Origin: Bacillota bacterium
GTDB taxonomy: Bacteria > Bacillota > UBA4882 > UBA8346
Assembly: GCA_023435225.1 (NCBI GenBank)
Contig: JAEYRX010000095.1
Coordinates: 1-5,592, forward strand
DNA: 5,592 nt
Reading direction: 5' to 3'
The notes below the pieces were generated by a model that had not been told where the DNA came from, searched no databases, and saw only the letters and a list, made by a program, of their open reading frames with translations. A program made the translations under genes and the position numbers. This document shows, piece by piece, positions 1 to 4,756 of this stretch (within the stretch, counting starts at the first letter, position 1; the number at the start of each line of letters is the position of its first letter).

Positions 1-57
1 ACGGTATTTAGGCGTCCATATAAAATGATAGTAAAGATCTTGATAAGAATGAGCCAT
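1..57 (-). CDS. IS200-like / REP-associated Y1 tyrosine transposase, N-terminal fragment cut by the window edge
   Basis: The minus strand reads 19 codons from an ATG at 57-55 to the left edge, giving a peptide starting MAHSYQDLYYHF and continuing IWTPKYR. The arrangement of aromatic residues, then HFIWTPKYR, is typical of the first beta strand of the Y1 transposase (IS200-like) domain, a single-strand DNA transposase that cuts hairpin-bearing DNA with one tyrosine. The HUH motif and catalytic tyrosine would lie beyond the edge and cannot be seen. A ribosome binding site GGTGAT lies just upstream of the ATG in minus-strand reading. The gene points away from the structured repeat block at 132-430, as expected for a REP-associated transposase flanked by its substrate repeats. 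A plain IS200/IS605 TnpA is the alternative. The identification rests on a short stretch recognised from memory. Confidence 0.72.
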   Translation of the reverse strand, partial: MAHSYQDLYYHFIWTPKYR

Positions 58-92
58 ATTAATCACCAATACAAATAATTCAATATTTTTTA

Positions 93-116
93 GGTTTTTC
101 CTTTGTTTGGAAAACC
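93..116. repeat. Imperfect inverted repeat upstream of the transposase
   Basis: GGTTTTTCC (93-101) and GGAAAACC (109-116) are complementary apart from one extra T, with a 7-nt spacer. The hairpin lies about 36 bp upstream of the transposase start. It could be a transposase-recognised subterminal hairpin or a transcript hairpin. No T-run follows on either strand, so it is not a convincing terminator. Confidence 0.4.
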
Positions 117-131
117 GAGAGTCTAACGGAG

Positions 132-234
132 CCCCTTGTGGAGTTGAGATGGTTTGGAGGCAGCAGCCCAGGGGATATGAGAGGGCAAACTTTCTAGCGC
201 CTGTCCTGGGTGATGAATGTTCATTCTGTTCACC
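132..234. repeat. Dispersed palindromic repeat, copy 1
   Basis: This ~100-bp unit recurs at 3750-3852. The first 43 bases (132-174) match 3750-3792 at 38 positions, the 14 bases 205-218 match 3824-3837 exactly, and the ~30-base middle is variable. Within it CCCAGG (167-172) pairs with CCTGGG (205-210). Then GGTGA (209-213) pairs with TCACC (230-234), enclosing GAATG/CATTC (215-219 / 222-226). Conserved arms around a variable spacer suggest that structure, not coding, is under constraint. Its position next to an IS200-like transposase suggests a REP-type mobile repeat. It runs directly into a second, larger set of hairpins at 233-430 that copy 2 lacks. Confidence 0.7.
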
Positions 235-430
235 CAGCCCTCAAACGGCCTGATCGTTCTCGGACTTCCATGTCCTTCACGATTTCGTTCCATCATGGAA
301 CACAGCTATGCTTTAAAACCTTCTCAACCCCGGCAAGCCGGGCTGGGTTCTGCTTCGAAGTTTAGACCGAGGCCTTAAAGGCCTTTAGAACGCTTTTTAA
401 TACACCCAGCCCAGCCGTTTCAGGGCTGGG
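233..430. other. Two nested stem-loop modules plus a terminal hairpin; candidate structured RNA or mobile repeat
   Basis: Module A is closed by CCCAGCCC (233-240) with GGGCTGGG (340-347), 8 bp perfect. Inside it are ATCGT/ACGAT (253-257 / 279-283) enclosing GGAC/GTCC (262-265 / 272-275), a GTTCC/GGAAC hairpin (287-291 / 297-301), and a CCGG/CCGG hairpin (330-333 / 338-341) that overlaps the closing arm. Module B can be closed by GCTGGG (342-347) with CCCAGC (405-410), and contains GTTCT/AGAAC (347-351 / 387-391), AGGCC/GGCCT (370-374 / 380-384) and the palindrome CTTCGAAG (353-360). CCCAGCC/GGCTGGG (410-416 / 424-430) forms a last 7-bp hairpin. No ORF explains the block. The transcribed strand, if any, is unknown. 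It matches no named RNA family that I recognise with confidence. Confidence 0.6.
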
Positions 431-557
431 AGGAGATGTTACGAATATCGTTTTTGATTTTTTACCTTCAGGTTTTTTTAATTTTTCCCTTCACACTTTA
501 CTCTTTATAAGCGCTACCCCAAAAATACCCCGCCTTTTTCCCTTATTATTTTCTGAT
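431..557. other. AT-rich spacer without a recognisable gene
   Basis: Pyrimidine-rich plus strand with several T-runs (for example 458-463). The only ORF starting at an ATG near a purine-rich site (436-510, 24 codons) has GGAGGAG directly abutting its ATG, too close for normal initiation. I see no gene here. Confidence 0.5.
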
Positions 558-563
558 GGGTAA

Positions 564-592
564 TTGAAAAATCCTAACAAAACCTCCATAAT
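564..592 (+). promoter_or_regulatory. Putative sigma-A-type promoter upstream of the methyltransferase remnant
   Basis: TTGAAA (564-569) and CATAAT (587-592) are separated by 17 bases. The -35 lies in an exact 14-bp sequence (558-571) that recurs at the promoter near 4757. The direction and distance (about 90 bp of leader) fit the gene remnant beginning at 690. Confidence 0.55.
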
Positions 593-616
593 GATAAATG
601 ACAAATTTAATCACCG

Positions 617-640
617 GGATTCACCATTCAAAATGAATCC
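617..640 (+). other. Hairpin in the presumed 5' leader
   Basis: GGATTCA (617-623) and TGAATCC (634-640) are perfectly complementary over 7 bp with a 10-nt loop. An alternative CATT/AATG pairing can form inside. It lies between the putative promoter at 564-592 and the start at 690, so it would be in the leader mRNA. No T-run follows. Confidence 0.35.
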
Positions 641-689
641 AAGGTTCGGTTGATATCGTACTTTGCTATATTAAGGGGATTAAAAGTTA

Positions 690-803
690 ATGAATACCAA
701 AGAAAGCATCAAAAAAGCTTACGATACGGTAGCAGATGATTATGCCGCAATATGGTGGAATGAATTTGAGAATAAACATTTTGACCAAATAATATTAAAA
801 TAA
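690..803 (+). pseudogene. Class I SAM-dependent methyltransferase, truncated N-terminal remnant
   Basis: An ATG at 690, preceded by AAGGGG (673-678), opens a frame of only 37 codons: MNTKESIKKAYDTVADDYAA, then IWWNEFENKHFDQIILK and a TAA. The pattern of a short polar start, YDxVAxDYA and a WW..EFE..HFD helix is the usual N-terminal cap of small class I SAM-dependent methyltransferases, which are normally about 200-250 residues. Right after the ILK, where the helix would lead into the glycine-rich SAM-binding loop, the frame stops. No methyltransferase core follows in any plus-strand frame, so a deletion rather than a point stop is likely. The gene still has an apparent promoter and ribosome binding site. 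The family call is from recognition of the N-terminus only. Confidence 0.65.
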
Positions 804-866
804 TCAATATCAGTAATAATTGAAGGGATCGAAAGCGAGATCTATAAGTGTGCGAGGAAAAAGTAA
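804..866 (+). other. Possible C-terminal coding remnant fused to the methyltransferase fragment
   Basis: Directly after the TAA at 801-803 the same frame continues for 20 codons to a TAA at 864, reading SISVIIEGIESEIYKCARKK. There is no start codon and no ribosome binding site. A basic end such as KCARKK is plausible as a protein C-terminus, and retention of the same frame would fit an internal deletion that joined the two ends of one or two genes. The stretch is short enough that chance cannot be excluded. Confidence 0.25.
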
Positions 867-905
867 TTACTATTGGTACATGAAGGGAGCGCTCGAGGTA
901 TTATG

Positions 906-1331
906 ATGGAGTATGAGATCCGAAACGACACCTATATAAATTTAAATATTAAAGAAATGCGAATAACCAAGATTGATGGTAGTATGGTCATAATATCCAA
1001 TGATCCGGATGATCTAAAAAATGGTTTTCAAAGAGAGGATTATTATTCGAACTATTTTACTAAAGTGATGACATTCGCAGATTTTAAGAAGCGGATTGAA
1101 GATGGCGAGATCAAGGAGATCTATCAAATAAGGTCCCATGCAATATATAAAAAGCAGAAAGTTGAAGTAAACGGTAAAGGAAAAACAGTTCGCATATCAA
1201 CCGACCGGGGAGCTGTAGCGGAAGTTTGCGGTATGGAGATGGTTGAAAGAGCTTACTATACCAAGGTAGTTCCCGTGTCTGAACTCAAAATCATCGAAGA
1301 GAAAAAAGTATTAGGGATTGATGATTTATAA
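906..1331 (+). CDS. Hypothetical protein, about 141 aa, unrecognised
   Basis: The frame is open from a TTG at 873, but the best start is the ATG at 906 (or the adjacent 903), with GAGGT at 895-899 giving a 7-nt gap to 906. The protein starts MEYEIRNDTYINLNIKEMRI and ends VLGIDDL. It is rich in charged residues and isoleucine/valine, has no signal peptide or membrane segment, and contains a run of alternating strands and one amphipathic helix-like stretch (FADFKKRIEDGEIKEI). One cysteine (in EVCGMEM) is visible. I recognise no family and see no catalytic motif. It sits between two broken genes, so it may be the surviving cargo of a decaying island, or a small accessory or immunity-type protein; that is only a guess. 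Codon use looks like real coding. Confidence 0.65.
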   Translation: MEYEIRNDTYINLNIKEMRITKIDGSMVIISNDPDDLKNGFQREDYYSNYFTKVMTFADFKKRIEDGEIKEIYQIRSHAIYKKQKVEVNGKGKTVRISTDRGAVAEVCGMEMVERAYYTKVVPVSELKIIEEKKVLGIDDL

Positions 1332-1356
1332 AACATGAATTACAGGGAGAATTCGA

Positions 1357-1534
1357 ATGAAACTGAAAAGAATACTTGAAAACGATCTCGAAACAATACT
1401 GGGAAACAATGCTTGCCGACCAGATGGGCAGAAGGAAATTTCAAGAAAGCGAGTTTAATAATCAAACAAATCAAAAACAATCCATTTGATTATATTGATA
1501 TTGTGTAGAACAACTATATTCAATTCGGCGGTAG
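1357..1534 (+). pseudogene. Small ORF broken by two frame changes
   Basis: A good ribosome binding site (AGGGAGA, 1344-1350) precedes an ATG at 1357, starting MKLKRILENDLETILGNN; this frame stops at 1456-1458. From about 1400 a second frame reads convincing protein, TRWAEGNFKKASLIIKQIKN and then NPFDYIDIV, and stops at 1506-1508. The third frame then gives EQLYSIRR and a TAG at 1532-1534. Each step is equivalent to loss of one base or gain of two. Joined, the pieces would give a protein of nearly 60 residues, amphipathic and helical. I do not recognise the family. Alternatives are sequencing errors, or a genuine 33-residue peptide from the first frame only. It directly precedes the metallo-beta-lactamase-fold gene and may have been the first gene of that operon. 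Confidence 0.5.
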
Positions 1535-1550
1535 AATGGAGATGCTTAAG

Positions 1551-2264
1551 ATGATTCAAATTCAATTGCTTGGAATTGGTGCAGTAAAAATAGTAAGTAA
1601 CGAAAGAACAATATATATCGATGCATTTAATTCTTTTAACGAAGTTCCGCCAGTAAAAGAAAACGACCTACTCTTGTTTACCCATAATGACAGCGACCAT
1701 TTTTTATGCGATAAGCTGAAGGGAAACATTTCTAACAATAACATTGTAATTGGTCCGCCAAGCATAACATATCCAATTTTTGAATCAAAATTTATCAATC
1801 CCAATAATTTAATAATTTATTACCCGGTCAATTATTATGAACCGCAACAATACGAAGATAAGGAAACCATTATTAAAGTATTTAACACGGATCATTTCAT
1901 AGGTTGGCACAATGTACATATCAGTTTTTTAATTGAAATAGAGAATAAAAAAATATATATTACCGGAGATAGTTATATTAGAAAAGAAAATGAGCAAGCG
2001 CTGCAAAATATAGATTGTATAATTGCAAGCTTAATGAATGAAAGTATTGCATCAGGTAAGATCGACAAGCAATACGGTAAGTATTATCACGTTTGGGAAT
2101 TAATTGAGCTCAAAGAAAAATTGAAACCTAATACGATCATCGGCAATCATATGATCAACTGCGGCTGGACTATCAATCCGGCTGATTTAAGGGAAATTAT
2201 TGAAAGAGAAAGAATATTGGATGTAATTATACCGGTATCAAGTGAGGAAGTTGTAATTATATAG
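1551..2264 (+). CDS. Metallo-beta-lactamase-fold metal-dependent hydrolase with a variant metal motif
   Basis: With the ATG at 1551 (GGAG at 1538-1541, 9-nt gap) the protein is 237 residues. The ATG at 1536 would add five residues with no good ribosome site. The start MIQIQLLGIGAVKI and IYIDAF (Asp24) match the opening strands of UlaG-like metallo-beta-lactamase-fold proteins. The main motif is FTHNDSDHF: His45, Asp47, Asp49, His50, where the usual form is HxHxDH, so the second His is replaced by Asp. The other expected ligands are visible: His115 or His120 (NTDHF.GWH), Asp140 in YITGDS and His200 in IGNHM. No signal peptide, so it is cytoplasmic. It probably hydrolyses a small ester, lactone or phosphodiester, but the substrate cannot be read from sequence. 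The iron-sulfur flavoprotein gene begins 31 bp downstream, suggesting one operon. Confidence 0.85.
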   Translation: MIQIQLLGIGAVKIVSNERTIYIDAFNSFNEVPPVKENDLLLFTHNDSDHFLCDKLKGNISNNNIVIGPPSITYPIFESKFINPNNLIIYYPVNYYEPQQYEDKETIIKVFNTDHFIGWHNVHISFLIEIENKKIYITGDSYIRKENEQALQNIDCIIASLMNESIASGKIDKQYGKYYHVWELIELKEKLKPNTIIGNHMINCGWTINPADLREIIERERILDVIIPVSSEEVVII

Positions 2265-2295
2265 TCAGTATTGTTAGCATAGGGGGTATCATTAG

Positions 2296-3081
2296 ATGAA
2301 ACTACTGGTAATCATCGGCAGTCACCGTAAAAACGGCAATACAGCAAATATAGTAAATATGTTGAATTATGAGCTTAGTTCCCAGGCTAACAATAACGAA
2401 ATCACCGTGAATACGGTCTATTTAGCCCACCAAAATATTCAAATGTGCCGGGGTTGCCGGATCTGCTTTGATAAAGGCGAGCAATTTTGCCCATTAAAGG
2501 ATGACCTATTACAAATTAAAGAAAAAATCGCTGCATCAGATGTAATAATCCTGGCCAGTCCGGTTTATGTGGAAGATGTAACCGGAGTCATGAAAAACTG
2601 GATTGATCGGATGGCCTTTGTTTGCCACCGGCCGGAGTACTTCGGCAAAGCCGCCTATGTCTTAAGCACATCCGGCATCGGCTCCACCAATCATACGCTG
2701 ATGACCATGAACAACGCTTTAAGAACTTGGGGTTTTTCAGTCATCGGGCAAACTACCTTTATAACCGACGCTTTCATGGAACTAGATGAACTCAATAAGC
2801 GGTATCAAGCCAAAATTTCTAAAATTGCAGACAGGATAATAAAACACTACCAATCTTCAAACAGTTTGAAACCATCTTTTCTCGCGTTGATGATCTTTGC
2901 GATCCAGCAACAATATTATAAAAAGGATGATAATAAGGATTCCTTGGACTATAAGTACTGGGTAAAACGTAGCTGGCTTGATAAAGATTGCATTTACTAT
3001 AGCAAAACCAAATCAAATTTGTTGAAGGTTATTTTGGCGAGAAGTGTTGGCCGGTTGTTGGCAAAGATAGTTTTAAAATAA
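2296..3081 (+). CDS. Iron-sulfur flavoprotein of the NADPH-dependent FMN reductase (flavodoxin-like) superfamily
   Basis: 261 residues with GGGGG (2282-2286) 9 nt before the ATG. The N-terminus MKLLVIIGSHRKNGNTANIV is the first strand and phosphate-binding loop of the flavodoxin-like fold. Cys51, Cys54, Cys57 and Cys65 (CRGCRICFDKGEQFC) form a compact CX2CX2CX7C cluster, the 4Fe-4S site signature of Isf-type iron-sulfur flavoproteins. SPVYVEDVTGVMKNWIDR (88-105) and STSGIGST (124-131) are the other FMN-contacting loops. The family forms cytoplasmic oligomers that pass electrons between a reductant and FMN through the cluster. The basic C-terminal tail of about 70 residues, with a KYWVKRSWLDKD segment, is common in larger members of this superfamily and has a hydrophobic helix near 195-205. 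It probably shares a transcript with the upstream hydrolase. The physiological electron partner is unknown. Confidence 0.88.
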   Translation: MKLLVIIGSHRKNGNTANIVNMLNYELSSQANNNEITVNTVYLAHQNIQMCRGCRICFDKGEQFCPLKDDLLQIKEKIAASDVIILASPVYVEDVTGVMKNWIDRMAFVCHRPEYFGKAAYVLSTSGIGSTNHTLMTMNNALRTWGFSVIGQTTFITDAFMELDELNKRYQAKISKIADRIIKHYQSSNSLKPSFLALMIFAIQQQYYKKDDNKDSLDYKYWVKRSWLDKDCIYYSKTKSNLLKVILARSVGRLLAKIVLK

Positions 3082-3157
3082 CCTTAGTAACGCCGGATTC
3101 GGTTTCGGTAATTTGGAAATTTCAATTTAAATTTTTGAGTGCGAGTTGATTAAAGAG

Positions 3158-3703
3158 ATGGAACAGATTAAAGGTAAATTTATTATCCTGACGATCTCCG
3201 AAAGACCGAAACGTCCGTCTAAACACATATGGCAGCGTTCTTTTGGACCATTGGAGATGTATAAGGGCCATCCGGATTGCTGGGATGAACAAACTTGCCC
3301 TAACTGCGGAGTTATTGGGCGATTGAAATTCAGAAGTACGTTTGAGACCAGCCCTTATGCTCATGACGTATCATGGTTGGACCATGCTAATGAGTATATA
3401 TGTGAAGCTTGCGGCCGTTATATTTTTTATAATCAGCGCCAACAAGTATTTTACCGTTCCGGTTATTACGGTTTGTCAGCGTCATGGGTCGGTCCGGAAC
3501 TAAAAGACGGAAGTGAGCCTAACTCCCGAATTCCTGATGTGCCCGACTGGGATGGAAAAACTTGCAAGGCTTGTGGTAGTAAGAATTTACAGCATATTGA
3601 CGGCAGTTTCGACGGATGTTGCACCGGTAAGACATCTTGTTACGCTACAATGTATTGTCCGGATTGCCGGATGTTTCTTTTTGCTTATGAGTATGATGAT
3701 TAA
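3158..3703 (+). CDS. Hypothetical protein with two zinc-ribbon-like CxxC pairs
   Basis: Taking the ATG at 3158 the protein has 181 residues; a TTG at 3146 would add four. Neither start has a strong ribosome site, so the start is uncertain. The protein has two likely metal-binding units: CPNC (47-50) with CEAC (82-85), and CKAC (136-139) with CPDC (167-170). The spacings fit zinc ribbons or rubredoxin-like knuckles, separated by an aromatic-rich middle (YYGLSASWVG). Extra cysteines at 154, 155 and 161 lie inside the second unit. There is no signal peptide or membrane helix, and the end is acidic (AYEYDD). I do not recognise a family, so zinc binding is inferred from the motif only. It lies 76 bp after the flavoprotein gene, so it may or may not share that transcript. 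The hairpin just after its stop could mark the 3' end. Confidence 0.75.
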   Translation: MEQIKGKFIILTISERPKRPSKHIWQRSFGPLEMYKGHPDCWDEQTCPNCGVIGRLKFRSTFETSPYAHDVSWLDHANEYICEACGRYIFYNQRQQVFYRSGYYGLSASWVGPELKDGSEPNSRIPDVPDWDGKTCKACGSKNLQHIDGSFDGCCTGKTSCYATMYCPDCRMFLFAYEYDD

Positions 3704-3707
3704 AATA

Positions 3708-3730
3708 AAAGCATTGCTGGGAAATGCTTT
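3708..3730 (+). terminator. Hairpin just after the stop codon, possible weak terminator
   Basis: AAAGCATT (3708-3715) and AATGCTTT (3723-3730) are perfectly complementary over 8 bp around the 7-nt loop GCTGGGA, beginning 5 bp after the stop of the CxxC protein. The stem is AT-rich at its base and the T-run is only three bases, so termination would be inefficient at best. It may instead protect the mRNA end. Confidence 0.35.
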
Positions 3731-3749
3731 GCAGTATAACTTAACCAAC

Positions 3750-3852
3750 CCCCTTGTGGGGTTGAGACGGTTTGTAGACAACAGCCCAGGGGGTTTGAAT
3801 AAGCAATAATAATTGGCATCCGCCCTGGGTGATGAATAGACGAATATTCATC
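3750..3852. repeat. Dispersed palindromic repeat, copy 2, in a gene leader
   Basis: Matches copy 1 (132-234) at both ends (38 of 43 bases at the left, 14 of 14 at 3824-3837). The left border hairpin is better here: AACCCC/GGGGTT (3747-3752 / 3758-3763, loop CTTGT). CCCAGGG (3785-3791) pairs with CCCTGGG (3823-3829), 7 bp perfect, and GATGAATA (3831-3838) pairs with TATTCATC (3845-3852). In both copies the exact bases of the terminal hairpin differ but the ability to pair is kept. The element ends 6 bp before the AGGAGGGG ribosome site of the gene at 3872, so in mRNA it would be the immediate leader. Confidence 0.75.
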
Positions 3853-3871
3853 CTTAGTAGGAGGGGAAACC

Positions 3872-4534
3872 ATGATTATCTTAGAAACTGTTGAGACACT
3901 TCCCGCCGTCGTAATCGGTTTTGAATTAGATGATGATAAAAAATTGCTTAATTTAACAGGACTCCCGCCGTGGTTGTTTATTATTGAGCAACAAGCCGGT
4001 GGTTTGTGCATGACCCATCCTACCGTTTTGGGATTAGTCTTACGCCTAGGCGCCAACGTTGATAAAGGGAAGCCGGGGCTGGCCGAAGTCTTACGGGCAA
4101 TGGAGGCCATGGCTGAAGATCCCGATATGGACTTATTGTATTCCGACTTTCTGTTCCTTGTAGATCTGGTCAAAACTTGGGGAAACGATTACGACACTGC
4201 TGAGTTAAAGTGTTTACATGAGTTCATAAGTACCGGTTTGAATCTGCCGGAGTTTGAATCCGGATTGGAGGCTTTTCTACGATGCGTCCCCGGAGACCCG
4301 CTGGCTTTTTTTTCGGGATGGCGCGTATTTACCTGCGCGCTTAAACCGGAGGCCCAAGCGAAATATCCTCCGGCGGTACGTATATGGGATTCATTTTCAA
4401 CCGACCCCGAGATCGATCATGATGATGATTTGGTTTTTGACGAAAGTATCTTAAAGGCATTGATCGGTTACGGGGAAGAGTTGATCGGTCAATCGAAGCC
4501 GCAGATTTTTGTATTGTGGCAAAACTCCGACTGA
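3872..4534 (+). CDS. Hypothetical acidic protein, 220 aa, unrecognised
   Basis: A strong ribosome binding site, AGGAGGGG (3859-3866), stands 5 nt before the ATG. The protein starts MIILETVETLPAVVIGFELD and ends FVLWQNSD. It is clearly acidic, with an Asp-rich run near residues 178-191 (TDPEIDHDDDLVFDE) and alternating hydrophobic helices, but no signal peptide or transmembrane segment and no metal or nucleotide motif that I can identify. The segment GLCMTHPTVLGLVLRLGANV contains a Cys and a His but no further metal-site pattern. Codon use is somewhat more GC-rich than in the upstream hydrolase gene. The dispersed repeat forms most of its upstream region. I do not recognise a family; a cytoplasmic helical protein is all that can be said. 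Confidence 0.78.
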   Translation: MIILETVETLPAVVIGFELDDDKKLLNLTGLPPWLFIIEQQAGGLCMTHPTVLGLVLRLGANVDKGKPGLAEVLRAMEAMAEDPDMDLLYSDFLFLVDLVKTWGNDYDTAELKCLHEFISTGLNLPEFESGLEAFLRCVPGDPLAFFSGWRVFTCALKPEAQAKYPPAVRIWDSFSTDPEIDHDDDLVFDESILKALIGYGEELIGQSKPQIFVLWQNSD

Positions 4535-4596
4535 CAAGTAATTACCTTTTTTCATCCTATCCCTGCAAAGCCGGAACCAAATTTAAACCCCTTTAG

Positions 4597-4656
4597 TCTG
4601 TGTTAATCCTGTCTGTTAAAACTTTTTTTGACAGGATTTACACGGATTTACACAGA
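4597..4656. repeat. Long imperfect inverted repeat with an internal 10-bp tandem duplication
   Basis: AATCCTGTC (4605-4613) pairs perfectly with GACAGGATT (4630-4638), and the outer TCTGTGT / ACACAGA segments (4597-4603 / 4650-4656) pair as well. The right arm carries GGATTTACAC twice in tandem (4634-4643, 4644-4653), so it is longer than the left arm and one copy would be bulged out. Sequences of this TGTGTAAATCC / ATCCTGTC type occur, as I recall, as dispersed intergenic repeats in many unrelated bacteria. It lies 62 bp after the stop of the acidic protein gene. The T7 run (4623-4629) is in the loop, not after the stem, so it is not a standard terminator. Confidence 0.65.
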
Positions 4657-4743
4657 TTTAGATTTTGTATTCAAAAATCATTTGCGGTTTGAATGCAATT
4701 TTCTTTGTTAAATGGCTTATAGCTTATAGATACCCCATAAATA

Positions 4744-4754
4744 ACCCGTCGGGT
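4744..4754. promoter_or_regulatory. ACCCG-T-CGGGT palindrome next to the -35 box, possible operator
   Basis: A perfect 5-bp inverted repeat around a central T ends 2 bp before the -35 hexamer at 4757. A further CGGGT half-site lies in the spacer region (4772-4776). The position would suit a regulator, but no regulator gene is in the window and such a short palindrome can arise by chance. Confidence 0.3.
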
Positions 4755-4756
4755 AA

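Noticed and set aside
93..116. Rho-independent terminator
   Set aside because: The hairpin has one bulge and no T-run follows it on either strand.
132..430. CRISPR array
   Set aside because: The repeats are inverted and unequal, with no regularly spaced direct repeats or unique spacers.
436..510. 24-codon hydrophobic ORF after GGAGGAG
   Set aside because: The purine-rich site abuts the ATG with no spacer and is part of the terminal hairpin arm of the repeat block; the T-rich sequence makes hydrophobic codons by composition.
873..905. TTG start at 873 for the 141-residue ORF
   Set aside because: No better ribosome site than the ATG at 906, and the added residues are not protein-like in context; ATG at 903 or 906 is preferred.
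3513..3809. 98-codon plus-strand ORF overlapping the CxxC protein
   Set aside because: It is the +1 shadow of the CxxC protein gene and runs into the dispersed repeat; no ribosome site.
3700..4173. 157-codon minus-strand ORF
   Set aside because: Lies opposite the gene at 3872, which has a strong ribosome site; the minus-strand peptide is Ser/Pro/Thr-rich and low in structure, and it crosses the repeat. It is a shadow frame.
4535..4596. Terminator for the gene at 3872
   Set aside because: A T6 run is present near 4550 but no stable hairpin precedes it.
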